DNA of 64,000 nt from CBFDBF01 sp050304615 (GCA_050304615.1 JBNLDW010000007.1:100460-164459); one strand, 5' to 3'. Shown: positions 1-8,090, counted from the first letter of the stretch. The notes: a model not told the origin generated them from the letters alone. A program made the numbers and translations.

Positions 1-93
1 GCGCAGGGTCTTGCAGTCGATGTTAAAAACCAGATCGACTACATCGTCAGGGACGACGAACGTATTTTCTTCTTGCTCCTCTTGCCAAAACAC
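1..93 (-). CDS. N-terminus of a Cas6/Cmx6-like protein (runs off the left edge)
   Basis: A GTG-initiated reading frame of 31 codons that continues beyond the window edge. It begins VFWQEEQEENTFVVPDD and goes on with VVDLVFNIDC. From memory this resembles the start of solitary proteins in sulfur-oxidising and denitrifying Proteobacteria that are annotated as type I-MYXAN Cas6/Cmx6, a CRISPR RNA endonuclease family; only the N-terminus can be judged here. A GGAAGAG ribosome binding site overlaps the end of the 236-aa gene upstream (stop at 99-101), so the two are very likely co-transcribed. No CRISPR repeats or other cas genes are visible in the window, so a CRISPR role is unproven. Confidence 0.5.
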   Translation of the reverse strand, partial: MFWQEEQEENTFVVPDDVVDLVFNIDCKTLR

Positions 94-98
94 TGTGT

Positions 99-809
99 CT
101 ACTCTTCCGGGATCTTATTGCGCAGTTCATGCCGATCGAACCACCACTCGTCGTTGGTGATGACATCAAGCACCTTGGCCAGGCGCGGCAGGAATTTGTC
201 CGGGTCGTTAAGCTCCAGCTTCTCCACCCAGAAATCGAATATCTCCTGATCTTCCACCTGACTGTGGCGGCGTGCCACCTGGCCCAGCATCTGGCCACTG
301 AAAAGTTGCAGATCCTCCCGCTGCTGCCCCTCGGTACGTATGTCGACGATATAACAGGCGGTAGCCGCGGCCACCGCCGCGCCATCTGATGTGTCTGGGG
401 TTTCATCTACAAGGTGTTGCAGCATTGCTACGCTCAGCTCTGGATCTATCGGAAAGGTAACGCCCAGCCAGATGCCGTGGGCCAGCGCCTGAATGGCGTC
501 TTCCCGGCCAGACTGGAATAGCACATCACATGCCTCTACTGCCTGGGTCCATAACTCTGTGGGGAGGGCGGCATTGAATACCTCCCGTGCCCTCTCTTCG
601 GCCTGATCATGACGCTTTAGATCTAGTAACAGGTAGCAGCTATCCAGGGTAAGCTTCAATCGCTCTGCCAGGGCTACATCTAGCGCCAGGTTCTCCAGCT
701 TTTTATTTAGTTGCTCTAGTTGCATCTCAAGGGCTTGAGTCGACTGTTCTGCATCTATGCCACTGTCGGCATCACCTAGATGGAACTCTTGCTGCTGCAG
801 GTATTTCAT
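99..809 (-). CDS. conserved-looking helical protein of unknown function
   Basis: A 236-aa soluble acidic protein that I do not recognise. I chose the start at MKYLQQQEFHLG because upstream in-frame codons lie in a basic, low-quality stretch; an AGAGAA ribosome site precedes it. Residues about 20-60 are rich in Leu, Gln and Glu and look like a coiled coil (ALEMQLEQLNKKLENLAL). The rest reads as consecutive alpha helices, possibly TPR-like, ending in KIPEE. There is no signal peptide, membrane segment or catalytic motif. It is the middle gene of a minus-strand trio (58-aa protein, this gene, Cas6-like protein) diverging from dsrA, so a role linked to sulfur oxidation or RNA handling is possible but unsupported. 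Confidence 0.75.
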   Translation of the reverse strand: MKYLQQQEFHLGDADSGIDAEQSTQALEMQLEQLNKKLENLALDVALAERLKLTLDSCYLLLDLKRHDQAEERAREVFNAALPTELWTQAVEACDVLFQSGREDAIQALAHGIWLGVTFPIDPELSVAMLQHLVDETPDTSDGAAVAAATACYIVDIRTEGQQREDLQLFSGQMLGQVARRHSQVEDQEIFDFWVEKLELNDPDKFLPRLAKVLDVITNDEWWFDRHELRNKIPEE

Positions 810-892
810 AATTTTCTCTACGTTGTGTGGTTTTTGCTGGGCCTGTCGTGTTCCGCGCCGTCTGGCTACGGATGGGCAGACCCGACAGGTAT

Positions 893-1069
893 TTAGGTAA
901 AGGCCGCTTCCAGTCGGTCTTCCCAATCCTCTGGCGTATCGGCGTACTGGGGTTTGACATCTATCCGAAAAAACATCTCGCTCTTGGAGCGCTCCTTGAC
1001 CGTGACCAGCAGTTGGTCAAAGGTCTCCAGTTGTGGGTTTTGCATAAGTATCTCGCTTAGGTACAACAT
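893..1069 (-). CDS. 58-aa hypothetical protein divergent from dsrA
   Basis: Short ORF starting MLYLSEILMQNPQLETFDQL and ending EDRLEAAFT, preceded by a good GGAGAG ribosome site eight bases before ATG. It is soluble, mixed charge, with a likely amphipathic N-terminal helix; no family recognised. It is first in the minus-strand trio, 83 bp upstream of the 236-aa gene. Its start lies 59 bp from the perfect inverted repeat at 1128-1155, so it probably shares the control region with dsrA. The clean ribosome site and position support it being real despite its size. Confidence 0.6.
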   Translation of the reverse strand: MLYLSEILMQNPQLETFDQLLVTVKERSKSEMFFRIDVKPQYADTPEDWEDRLEAAFT

Positions 1070-1127
1070 CTTATTCAGTCTCTCCTCGGCTATATGTCAA
1101 TAATACCATAGTAATTTGCTCTGATTA

Positions 1128-1155
1128 TCCGTATATCCCAAATGGGATATACGGA
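1128..1155. promoter_or_regulatory. perfect 12-bp inverted repeat between divergent trio and dsrA
   Basis: TCCGTATATCCC and GGGATATACGGA face each other across a 4-base AAAT spacer. The repeat sits about 150 bp before dsrA and 59 bp before the 58-aa gene. There is no T-run, so a dimeric regulator operator is more likely than a terminator. The binding factor is unknown; in Allochromatium vinosum DsrC has been reported to bind upstream of dsrA, which is one candidate by inference. Confidence 0.6.
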
Positions 1156-1306
1156 GTTCGTAGTCGCCCCCCATTTGGAGGGTGCCATGTCACCATGCCA
1201 GCCTCTAGAATTAGGCAATTGAGCGCGGGCCATCGGTCTCGCGAAGATATGTTTTAGCAATATTGCATGGGTGTGTTCAACCGGCAACACTTGAGGAGAT
1301 AAGGTA

Positions 1307-2548
1307 ATGGCAAAACCGCTACATGATACCCCAATGCTTGATCAGCTTGAAAGCGGCCCCTGGCCTAGCTTTGTAACAGGTATCAAGCGTCTGGCAGCGA
1401 AGAAGGATATGATGGTTGACCTGCTGGGTCAGCTTGAGACCTCCTACGAGACCCGTAAGGGATTCTGGAAGGGTGGTACGGTTGGTGTTATCGGTTACGG
1501 CGGTGGCGTTATCCCCCGTTTTACCGAGCTGAAGGATGATGCGGGAAAGCCTCTGTATCCTGATTGCGCTGAGTTTCATACCCTGCGTATCATGCCACCT
1601 CCAGGGATGCACTACGATAGTGCTACCTTGCGCAAAATCTGTGATATTTGGGAGGAGCACGGCTCCGGTCTGATTGCCCTGCATGGTCAGTCAGGAGATA
1701 TCATGCTCCAGGGTTGTACCACCGAGAATGTACAGGTGGCCTTTGATGCGATCAACGAGATAGGTTTCGATATGGGTGGTGCTGGCCCGGCCGTTCGTAC
1801 CGGCATGTCCTGCGTTGGTGCCGCGCGTTGTGAGCAGTCCTGCTTTGATGAAGGCCGTACCATGCGTATGCTGGTCAACAATGTGCTGGATGATATGCAT
1901 CGCCCAGCCCTGCCTTACAAGTTCAAATATAAAGTATCTGGTTGCCCCAATGACTGTGTTAACTCCATCCAGCGTTCTGACCTAGCCGTTATCGGTACCT
2001 GGCGGGATGATATGAAGGTGGATCAGGCTGAGGTGAAAAACTTTGTGGCTGCTAAGAGCCGTCAGTATGTGATCGATAATGTCATCACCCGCTGCCCGAC
2101 TCAGGCCCTGACCCTGACCGATGGCGACGAGCTGGAGGTGGATAACAGCAACTGCGTGCGTTGCATGCACTGCATAAACGTCATGACCAAGGCGCTGTCC
2201 CCTGGTGATGATAAGGGTGTTACCCTGCTATGCGGCGGTAAGCGTACCCTGAAGATCGGTGACCTTATGGGTACCGTGATCGTACCGTTCATGAAGCTGG
2301 AGAGCGACGAGGATTTCGAGGCCCTGGAAGAGCTGGCTACTGAGATCATCGAGTTCTTTGCCGATAACGCGTTGGAGCATGAGCGTACCGGTGAGATGAT
2401 CGAGCGTATCGGCCTGGCGAACTTCCTGGAAGGCGTTGGTCTGGAGGTGGATCCAAATATGATCAACCGTCCACGCATGAACTCCTACGTCCGTATGGAT
2501 GGCTGGGATGAAGAAGTCGAAAAGTGGAATGAGCGTCAGGCTTCTTGA
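1307..2548 (+). CDS. dsrA: reverse-type dissimilatory sulfite reductase alpha subunit
   Basis: Cytoplasmic siroheme enzyme that, in sulfur oxidisers, oxidises DsrC-bound sulfur to sulfite as an alpha2beta2 complex with DsrB. The 413-aa protein shows the siroheme-coupled [4Fe-4S] ligands C169/C175 and C213/C217 (SCVGAARC, SGCPNDC) and an inserted ferredoxin domain with CVRCMHC at 283-289 and a partner Cys-Pro at 263. The N-terminus (MAKPLHDTPMLDQLESGPWP) is typical of the oxidative type. GAGGAGA lies 7 bases before the ATG. It is the first gene of the operon and is followed by a 116-bp gap with a hairpin before dsrB. Confidence 0.97.
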   Translation: MAKPLHDTPMLDQLESGPWPSFVTGIKRLAAKKDMMVDLLGQLETSYETRKGFWKGGTVGVIGYGGGVIPRFTELKDDAGKPLYPDCAEFHTLRIMPPPGMHYDSATLRKICDIWEEHGSGLIALHGQSGDIMLQGCTTENVQVAFDAINEIGFDMGGAGPAVRTGMSCVGAARCEQSCFDEGRTMRMLVNNVLDDMHRPALPYKFKYKVSGCPNDCVNSIQRSDLAVIGTWRDDMKVDQAEVKNFVAAKSRQYVIDNVITRCPTQALTLTDGDELEVDNSNCVRCMHCINVMTKALSPGDDKGVTLLCGGKRTLKIGDLMGTVIVPFMKLESDEDFEALEELATEIIEFFADNALEHERTGEMIERIGLANFLEGVGLEVDPNMINRPRMNSYVRMDGWDEEVEKWNERQAS

Positions 2549-2562
2549 AAATAACGCTGCTT

Positions 2563-2579
2563 GCCGGTCAGTGACCGGC
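2563..2579 (+). other. hairpin in the dsrA-dsrB gap
   Basis: GCCGGTC and GACCGGC pair around an AGT loop, 15 bases after the dsrA stop. No T-run follows, so it is more likely an mRNA processing or stability structure than a terminator; dsrA and dsrB need equal expression. Confidence 0.5.
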
Positions 2580-2664
2580 TGGTGATTGGGAATCAAGCCT
2601 TTACCGAGTAGTTCCAGGCCGATCCCACAACTGAATTTAAGATAGAGAATTTTGGAGAGATAAA

Positions 2665-3735
2665 ATGTCCGAACCTCGTATGCCTATTGAGAGTGGCGTT
2701 CCGGAGATGGATCCATACCTGCATCCGGTCTTGAAGAAAAATTACGGCGCGTGGTCATACCATGATCGCCCCCGTCCGGGTGTACTGCACCACGTTGCCA
2801 AGAGTGGCGATGAGGTGTGGACCGTGCGTGCTGGTACCCCGCGGCAGATGGATGTCGGGATGATCCGTGAGTTGATGGATATCTGTGACGAGCAGGCTGA
2901 GGGCTATGTCCGCTTTACCGCCCGTTCCAACATCGAATATATGGTGGCTGATGGAGCCAAGGTACAGCCACTGATCGACAAGTTGACTGAAAAGGGCTAC
3001 CCAATCGGTGGTACCGGTAACTCGGTCTCCATGATTGCTCACACCCAGGGTTGGTTGCACTGCGACATCCCTGGGACCGACGCCTCTGGTGCGGTTAAGG
3101 CGCTGATGGATGAGCTGATTGGTGAGTTCCAGAGCGAAGAGATGCCAAACCGCGTGAAGATGACCACCTCTTGCTGCCAGATCAACTGTGGTGGCCAGGG
3201 CGATATCGCCATCAACGTGCAGCATGTCAAGCCGCCCAAGATTGACCACGACCAGGTTGGTAATGTCTGTGAGCGTCCTACCGTTGTGGCTCGCTGCCCG
3301 GTAGCGGCTATCCGTCCCGCCATGGTTAATGGCAAACCTTCGCTGGAAGTGGATGAAAAGAAATGTGTCTGTTGTGGCGCCTGTTTCCCTCCCTGCCCAC
3401 CGATGCAGATCAACGATCCAGAGTTCTCTAACTTTGCGATCTGGGTAGGTGGCAAGAACTCCAATGCCAGAAGCAAGCCAACCTTCCATAAGCTGGTGGC
3501 GTCTAATGTGCCAAACAATCCACCACGCTGGCCTGAGGTTGCTGAGGTGGTAAAGAAGATCCTCACTGCCTACAAAGAGGATGCTAAGGATTGGGAGCGT
3601 ATCGGTGAGTGGGCTGAGCGTATTGGCTGGGGTAGATTCTTTGAGAAAACCGGTCTGCCGTTTACTAAGTATCACCTGGATGATTGGCATGGTGGCCGCG
3701 TCAATCTTAACGCTTCTGCCCACATCCGCTTCTAA
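2665..3735 (+). CDS. dsrB: reverse-type dissimilatory sulfite reductase beta subunit
   Basis: Beta subunit of the DsrAB complex. The 356-aa protein has the cluster region TSCCQINC (C170, C171, C175), a Cys-Pro at 211 and a ferredoxin-type motif CVCCGACFPPC at 234-244. GGAGAG precedes the ATG. Length and motif order match the family. It lies downstream of dsrA in the same direction and 20 bp before dsrE, in the same operon. Confidence 0.97.
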   Translation: MSEPRMPIESGVPEMDPYLHPVLKKNYGAWSYHDRPRPGVLHHVAKSGDEVWTVRAGTPRQMDVGMIRELMDICDEQAEGYVRFTARSNIEYMVADGAKVQPLIDKLTEKGYPIGGTGNSVSMIAHTQGWLHCDIPGTDASGAVKALMDELIGEFQSEEMPNRVKMTTSCCQINCGGQGDIAINVQHVKPPKIDHDQVGNVCERPTVVARCPVAAIRPAMVNGKPSLEVDEKKCVCCGACFPPCPPMQINDPEFSNFAIWVGGKNSNARSKPTFHKLVASNVPNNPPRWPEVAEVVKKILTAYKEDAKDWERIGEWAERIGWGRFFEKTGLPFTKYHLDDWHGGRVNLNASAHIRF

Positions 3736-3755
3736 CTGTTAAAGGGTGATCGTAA

Positions 3756-4148
3756 ATGAAGTTTTCGATTCAGATAAATGAAGGGCCGTATCAGCACCAG
3801 GCGGGCGATTCGGCATACCTGTTTACCAAGGCGGCTTTGGAGAAGGGGCACGAGATCTTTCGGGTCTTCTTCTACCATGATGGCGTGGGTAACGGTACTC
3901 GTCTGACTACACCACCGCAGGATGACAGGCATATTGTCAACCGCTGGGCCGATCTGGCTGAGCAGTATGATCTTGATCTGGTAGTCTGTGTAGCCGCTGC
4001 CCAGCGGCGCGGTCTGGTGGATGATGGTGAGGCCGAGCGCAATGGTAAAGACGCTACTAATATCCACCCTAAGTTCCGCATCTCTGGTCTTGGTCAGCTG
4101 ATTGAAGCAGCCGTCCAGGCAGAGCGGTTGGTTGTGTTTGGCGATTGA
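3756..4148 (+). CDS. dsrE: sulfur relay protein DsrE
   Basis: A 130-aa subunit of the DsrE2F2H2 heterohexamer, which passes persulfide sulfur towards DsrC in the cytoplasm (family homologue of TusD). The active cysteine known from Allochromatium vinosum, Cys78, is present in DLVVCVAAAQRRG. It sits between dsrB and dsrF with gaps of 20 and 14 bp. DsrEFH together distinguishes sulfur oxidisers from most sulfate reducers, so this gene is good evidence that the operon works oxidatively. Confidence 0.95.
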   Translation: MKFSIQINEGPYQHQAGDSAYLFTKAALEKGHEIFRVFFYHDGVGNGTRLTTPPQDDRHIVNRWADLAEQYDLDLVVCVAAAQRRGLVDDGEAERNGKDATNIHPKFRISGLGQLIEAAVQAERLVVFGD

Positions 4149-4162
4149 GATAGGAATTAATC

Positions 4163-4573
4163 ATGGCTGAAGATATCAAAAAATTCATGTACCTCAATCG
4201 TCGTGCTCCCTACGGCACTATCTATGCTTGGGAGGCGCTTGAGGTTGTACTGATTGGTGCTGCTTTCGATCAGGATGTCAGTGTGGCATTTCTGGATGAT
4301 GGCGTGTATCAGATTGTCAAAGGTCAGGATACGGCTGAAGTTGAGATGAAGAACTTCTCTCCAACCTACTCGGCACTGGGTGACTATGATGTCACCAAGC
4401 TGTATGTCGAGAAGGAGTCTCTGGAGGAGCGTGGCCTGACTATTGATGATTTAATGCCCCTCACCTATGAGGATGAGGACGATGACTACGCTGAGAAGGA
4501 CTCCATTCAACTGGTAAGCCGTGAAGAGCTGGCAAGCCTGATGGATGGGCAAGATGTCCTTTTTAGTTTCTAA
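4163..4573 (+). CDS. dsrF: sulfur relay protein DsrF
   Basis: A 136-aa DsrF/TusC-like protein forming the hexamer with DsrE and DsrH. It contains no cysteine at all, as is usual for DsrF, which is structural rather than sulfur-carrying. Its C-terminal third is very acidic (TYEDEDDDYAEK). It lies 14 bp downstream of dsrE and 14 bp upstream of dsrH. Confidence 0.94.
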   Translation: MAEDIKKFMYLNRRAPYGTIYAWEALEVVLIGAAFDQDVSVAFLDDGVYQIVKGQDTAEVEMKNFSPTYSALGDYDVTKLYVEKESLEERGLTIDDLMPLTYEDEDDDYAEKDSIQLVSREELASLMDGQDVLFSF

Positions 4574-4587
4574 GACGGGGTGGCAGA

Positions 4588-4893
4588 ATGAGCACATTAC
4601 ATACTGTAAATAAATCGCCTTTTGAGAAAAGCTCCGCTGCTAGCTGTATGGCCCATGCCCTGGATGGTAGTGCTGTACTCTTTTATGAGGATGCGGTGTA
4701 TGCCGTTATGGCAGGAAATGCCGCTGCAGAGCAGGTAAAACCAGCAGCAGGGGTAAAACTCTATGTTCTGGGGCCTGATCTAAAGGCACGAGGCGTCGCT
4801 ACTGACAGGTTGATCGAAGGCGTTGAAGTGGTAGACTACGCCGGTTTTGTTGATCTTGCTGCCGAGCATGACAAGGTTCAGGCTTGGGTTTAA
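4588..4893 (+). CDS. dsrH: sulfur relay protein DsrH
   Basis: A 101-aa DsrH/TusB-like protein, the smallest subunit of DsrEFH. Cys20 (SSAASCMAHAL) matches the conserved DsrH cysteine, and it is the only cysteine. The compact dsrE-dsrF-dsrH layout and a further short gap to dsrC support co-expression of the whole sulfur-relay chain. Confidence 0.94.
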   Translation: MSTLHTVNKSPFEKSSAASCMAHALDGSAVLFYEDAVYAVMAGNAAAEQVKPAAGVKLYVLGPDLKARGVATDRLIEGVEVVDYAGFVDLAAEHDKVQAWV

Positions 4894-4936
4894 TTGATCC
4901 CAGCCGTTGAAAAGTTAATTACTTAGGAGAAAATGA

Positions 4937-5272
4937 ATGGCTACTATTGATGTAGAAGGCAAGACCCTTGAGGTCGATGAAGAGGGTTTTCTGGTAAGTC
5001 TGGACGATTGGTTCCCTGGGGTTGCTACTGTAATGTCTGCCCAGGATGACCTGGAGCTGACTGATGAACATTGGGATATCATCAACTTCCTGCGTGAGTA
5101 CTACGACGAGTACCAGATCGCCCCAGCTGTACGAGTTTTGACTAAGGCAGTTGGTAAGAAGCTGGGCAAGGAGAAAGGTAACAGCAAGTACCTGTACTCA
5201 CTGTTTCCTTATGGTCCTGGCAAGCAGGCTTGTCGTTTTGCCGGGCTGCCTAAGCCAACTGGCTGTATCTAA
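4937..5272 (+). CDS. dsrC: sulfur carrier DsrC
   Basis: A 111-aa DsrC, the small carrier that takes sulfur from DsrEFH and presents it to DsrAB, and whose trisulfide or disulfide form is handled by DsrMKJOP. Both C-terminal arm cysteines are present: C99 (KQACRFAG) and the penultimate C110 (PTGCI), spaced 11 residues apart. A perfect AGGAGA ribosome site lies before the ATG. A strong hairpin follows at 5286-5312, consistent with a separately stabilised, abundant transcript. A paralogue lacking the penultimate Cys is at 35906. Confidence 0.97.
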   Translation: MATIDVEGKTLEVDEEGFLVSLDDWFPGVATVMSAQDDLELTDEHWDIINFLREYYDEYQIAPAVRVLTKAVGKKLGKEKGNSKYLYSLFPYGPGKQACRFAGLPKPTGCI

Positions 5273-5285
5273 GTTTGTACCAAGT

Positions 5286-5312
5286 GGCCGGGAAGATAGC
5301 ATCTTCCCGGCC
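5286..5312 (+). terminator. strong hairpin after dsrC
   Basis: GGCCGGGAAGAT and ATCTTCCCGGCC form a perfect 12-bp stem with an AGC loop, 13 bases after the dsrC stop. It is followed by TATTTATGG rather than a run of T, so it may act as a partial terminator or a 3'-end stabiliser, setting dsrABEFHC above dsrMKJOP. Function is inferred. Confidence 0.6.
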
Positions 5313-5398
5313 TATTTATGGTCTGGGTGCGACTGGCATCAATAGAGGTCAGATAGAAAAGCGCTCAGGTTAGATCCCCGACAGAGGACTGCAGGAAA

Positions 5399-6127
5399 AT
5401 GTCATTTTTCTTCGGCTTACTGTTTGTTATGGCGACAATCATATTCATGGCTGGACTTGCTGTGAAGATTACCAGTTACGCCAGAACTCCAGCCCCCCTA
5501 AAGATTGCTACAACTCCAGCACCAACCACTAAGGTTGGCGTGGTTATGCGTCTGTTTCGTGAGGTGGTCTTCTTTGAGAGCCTGTTTAAGGGCACTAAGT
5601 GGACCTGGCTTTTCTCTTGGATGTTTCACCTAGCACTGTTGCTGGTGCTGATTCGCCACCTACGTTACTTTATAGATCCAGCCTGGATACCAGGGATTTT
5701 ATGGAGTGCTATTGAGTTGGCACAGCCATTTGGTAAGTATGCTGGGTTCGCTATGGCTGCTGGTCTTGGTGGACTGTTGCTGCGCCGTATTTTGGTTGAT
5801 CGGGTGCGCTACATATCCGCCCCATCTGATTATTTGATGCTGATTCTTTTGATGCTGATCGGCTCCAGTGGTCTGATGATGAGTTTTGTCGGACACACCG
5901 ATATTATAGCGATCAAACAGTTCTTCACTTTCGCTGGCGGCGTGCTACCGGCTGATCCTCCATTGTTGGCGCATCTGTTTCTGGTTGCGGTGTTAATGAT
6001 CATTTTTCCGTTCAGCAAGTTGCTGCATGTGCCGGGCATATTTTTCAGTCCGACTCGTAATCAGGTGGATAATCCACGTGAACAGCGCCATATCGCTCCA
6101 TGGGCGAAGGCGTTAGAAGAGCAATAA
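5399..6127 (+). CDS. dsrM: membrane cytochrome b-type subunit DsrM
   Basis: A 242-aa integral membrane protein of the DsrMKJOP complex, related to the gamma subunit of nitrate reductase (NarI-like) and expected to bind heme b. Five or so hydrophobic helices are visible, beginning at residue 3 (FFFGLLFVMATIIFMAGLAV). Histidines in MFHLALLLVLIRHLRY and HLFLVAVL are plausible heme ligands. It starts 86 bp after the post-dsrC hairpin and is followed by dsrK after 18 bp. Confidence 0.94.
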   Translation: MSFFFGLLFVMATIIFMAGLAVKITSYARTPAPLKIATTPAPTTKVGVVMRLFREVVFFESLFKGTKWTWLFSWMFHLALLLVLIRHLRYFIDPAWIPGILWSAIELAQPFGKYAGFAMAAGLGGLLLRRILVDRVRYISAPSDYLMLILLMLIGSSGLMMSFVGHTDIIAIKQFFTFAGGVLPADPPLLAHLFLVAVLMIIFPFSKLLHVPGIFFSPTRNQVDNPREQRHIAPWAKALEEQ

Positions 6128-6145
6128 CAGAATTAGGGGCATTGA

Positions 6146-7693
6146 ATGGCTAAGGATAAATTTGAAGTTCCAGAGCTCCAGGAATATTTAGATGTTCCCA
6201 AGGTGCAGGAGGGTACGGCGGCTCATATAAAGTCATTTGCTGTTACCACTCCTGAGCATAATACCGATCTTGGATTCCCTGGAGAGTTGGTCGATGACTG
6301 GCACGACCGTGCACTAGAGAAGATGGATGATTTGCGCGGCCGTTACCGTTCATTTCAGGTCTATCTGGATGCCTGTGTAAAGTGCGGTGCCTGTACCGAT
6401 AAGTGCCAATACTTTCTCAGTACGGGTGATCCCAAGAATATGCCAGTGGGTCGCCAGGATTTGCTACGCAAGGTCTATCGACGCTACTTCACTCTGGCTG
6501 GAAAGTATTTCCCTTGGTTGGTGGGGGCTGAGGATCTGACCCGCGATACCCTGGATGAGTGGTACAGCTATTTTCATCAGTGCTCGCAGTGTCGGCGCTG
6601 TTCGGTGTTCTGCCCTTACGGCATCGATACTGCTGAGATCTCCATGGCCGCGCGCGAGATTCTAGACAGCATCGGATATGGCCAGAAGTACTGTAACGAG
6701 ATCATCGCCAAGGTTCATAAGATCGGTAATAACCTTGGCTTGCCTGGTCCGGCTATCGCTAACACCCTGGAAGGTCTGGAAGAAGATGTTTTCGATGACT
6801 TCGGGGTTGAGGTTAAGTATCCGCTGGATGTGAAGGGTGCCGATATCCTGTTTGTCACCCCCTCAGCTGACTTTTTTGTGGAGCCGCATGTAGAGGGTCT
6901 GATCGGTTACGGTAAGGTGTTTCATGAGGCCGGTGCCAGCTGGACCATGAGTAGTACTGCCTCTGAGGCTGGAAACTTCGGTATGTTCATCGGCAGTTAC
7001 GAGAACATGCGGCGGGTGGCCATGCGGGTACGTGAGGCGGCCCTAGAGTTGGGGGTTAAACGTATTATCTTTGGCGAGTGTGGCCATGCATGGCGTGTGG
7101 CGTACTCCTTCCTGAATACCCTGGCTGGACCATTTGACTTCCTGGATCCGAACTATCCAGTGCCGCAGCACATTTGTGAATACACCAATGAGCTGATCAA
7201 AGAGGGTAAGTTGAATCTGGATAAGTCGCAGAATGATGACATGGTGGTGACCTATCACGATTCATGTAATGTGGCTCGTGCTACCCGTATGGGCGACACC
7301 CCGGGTGACCAGTTCACGATTCCACGCGAGATCCTCAAGGCGGTCTGCAACAACTATGTGGACATGGATAAGGACACCATAGGTGAAAAGACATTCTGTT
7401 GTGGTGGTGGTGGCGGTCTGCTGACTGATGATCTCATGGAGATCAGGGTTAAGGGGGCTGTGCCCAGGATGACGGCATTGCAGAATGTTATGAATGAGCA
7501 TGGGGTCACTCACATGGCTGCCATCTGCGCTATATGCAAGAGTCAATTTACCAAGGTGCTGCCTTACTTTGGGATGGATATGGATCAGATCGTCTGTGTG
7601 CATCAGATGGTCAGTAATGCCATTATTCTTACCGGGCAGAAAACCGATGATGACGAAGATGAGATTTCTCCAGACCAGGCAGGAGAAGAGTAG
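6146..7693 (+). CDS. dsrK: iron-sulfur catalytic subunit DsrK
   Basis: A 515-aa HdrD-like protein, the DsrMKJOP subunit thought to act on the DsrC disulfide or trisulfide at the cytoplasmic face. Two ferredoxin-type motifs lie at 77-87 (CVKCGACTDKC) and 146-156 (CSQCRRCSVFC). Cysteine-rich CCG-type motifs further on (YHDSCNVARA, FCCGGGGG) are the expected special [4Fe-4S] site. It partners DsrM, encoded just upstream. The stop codon shares its last base with the GTG of dsrJ; the usual dsrL gene is not between them. Confidence 0.96.
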   Translation: MAKDKFEVPELQEYLDVPKVQEGTAAHIKSFAVTTPEHNTDLGFPGELVDDWHDRALEKMDDLRGRYRSFQVYLDACVKCGACTDKCQYFLSTGDPKNMPVGRQDLLRKVYRRYFTLAGKYFPWLVGAEDLTRDTLDEWYSYFHQCSQCRRCSVFCPYGIDTAEISMAAREILDSIGYGQKYCNEIIAKVHKIGNNLGLPGPAIANTLEGLEEDVFDDFGVEVKYPLDVKGADILFVTPSADFFVEPHVEGLIGYGKVFHEAGASWTMSSTASEAGNFGMFIGSYENMRRVAMRVREAALELGVKRIIFGECGHAWRVAYSFLNTLAGPFDFLDPNYPVPQHICEYTNELIKEGKLNLDKSQNDDMVVTYHDSCNVARATRMGDTPGDQFTIPREILKAVCNNYVDMDKDTIGEKTFCCGGGGGLLTDDLMEIRVKGAVPRMTALQNVMNEHGVTHMAAICAICKSQFTKVLPYFGMDMDQIVCVHQMVSNAIILTGQKTDDDEDEISPDQAGEE

Positions 7694-8088
7694 TGAAATA
7701 TATAATAACCGGACATAGAAAATGGGTGGTGTTGCTGTCGGCCATGGTCGTGCTGCTGCTATCTACTGCGGTCATGAGTGAGTCGGCTGTAGTTACCGCA
7801 GGCTCCAAGGCGGCAGGGATGGATAGCTGTATTGTGGAGTCGACCGATATGATGCGGCGCAACCACATGGAGTACCTGAAGCACGACCGTATTGAGGTGG
7901 TGCGCAACGGTGTTCGTGACAACAAGGCTAGTCTGGCCGAGTGTGTCGACTGCCATGCAGCGAAAGATGAGCAGGGCAAGCCGATCCCAGTCAATGCAGA
8001 GGGGCAGTTCTGTGAGTCTTGTCATCACTACGCGGCGGTTAGCGTCCCCTGCTTCCAGTGTCATCGTAAGGTGCCTGAGGATAACTGA
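7693..8088 (+). CDS. dsrJ: periplasmic triheme cytochrome c DsrJ
   Basis: A 131-aa protein starting with GTG that overlaps the dsrK stop by one base. An N-terminal hydrophobic helix (VVLLSAMVVLLLSTAV) acts as export signal or anchor. Three heme c sites follow: CVDCH, CESCH and CFQCH. Cys46 (MDSCIVES) corresponds in position to the unusual Cys heme ligand studied in Allochromatium vinosum DsrJ. It belongs to the periplasmic face of DsrMKJOP. Confidence 0.95.
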   Translation: MKYIITGHRKWVVLLSAMVVLLLSTAVMSESAVVTAGSKAAGMDSCIVESTDMMRRNHMEYLKHDRIEVVRNGVRDNKASLAECVDCHAAKDEQGKPIPVNAEGQFCESCHHYAAVSVPCFQCHRKVPEDN

Positions 8089-8090
8089 TT

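Noticed and set aside
1219..1253. dsrA promoter with TTGAGC and TATGTT
   Set aside because: The 23-base spacing is too long to support a sigma-70 promoter.
2755..3723. 322-codon antisense frame inside dsrB
   Set aside because: Mirror of a highly conserved gene; composition is explained by dsrB codon use.
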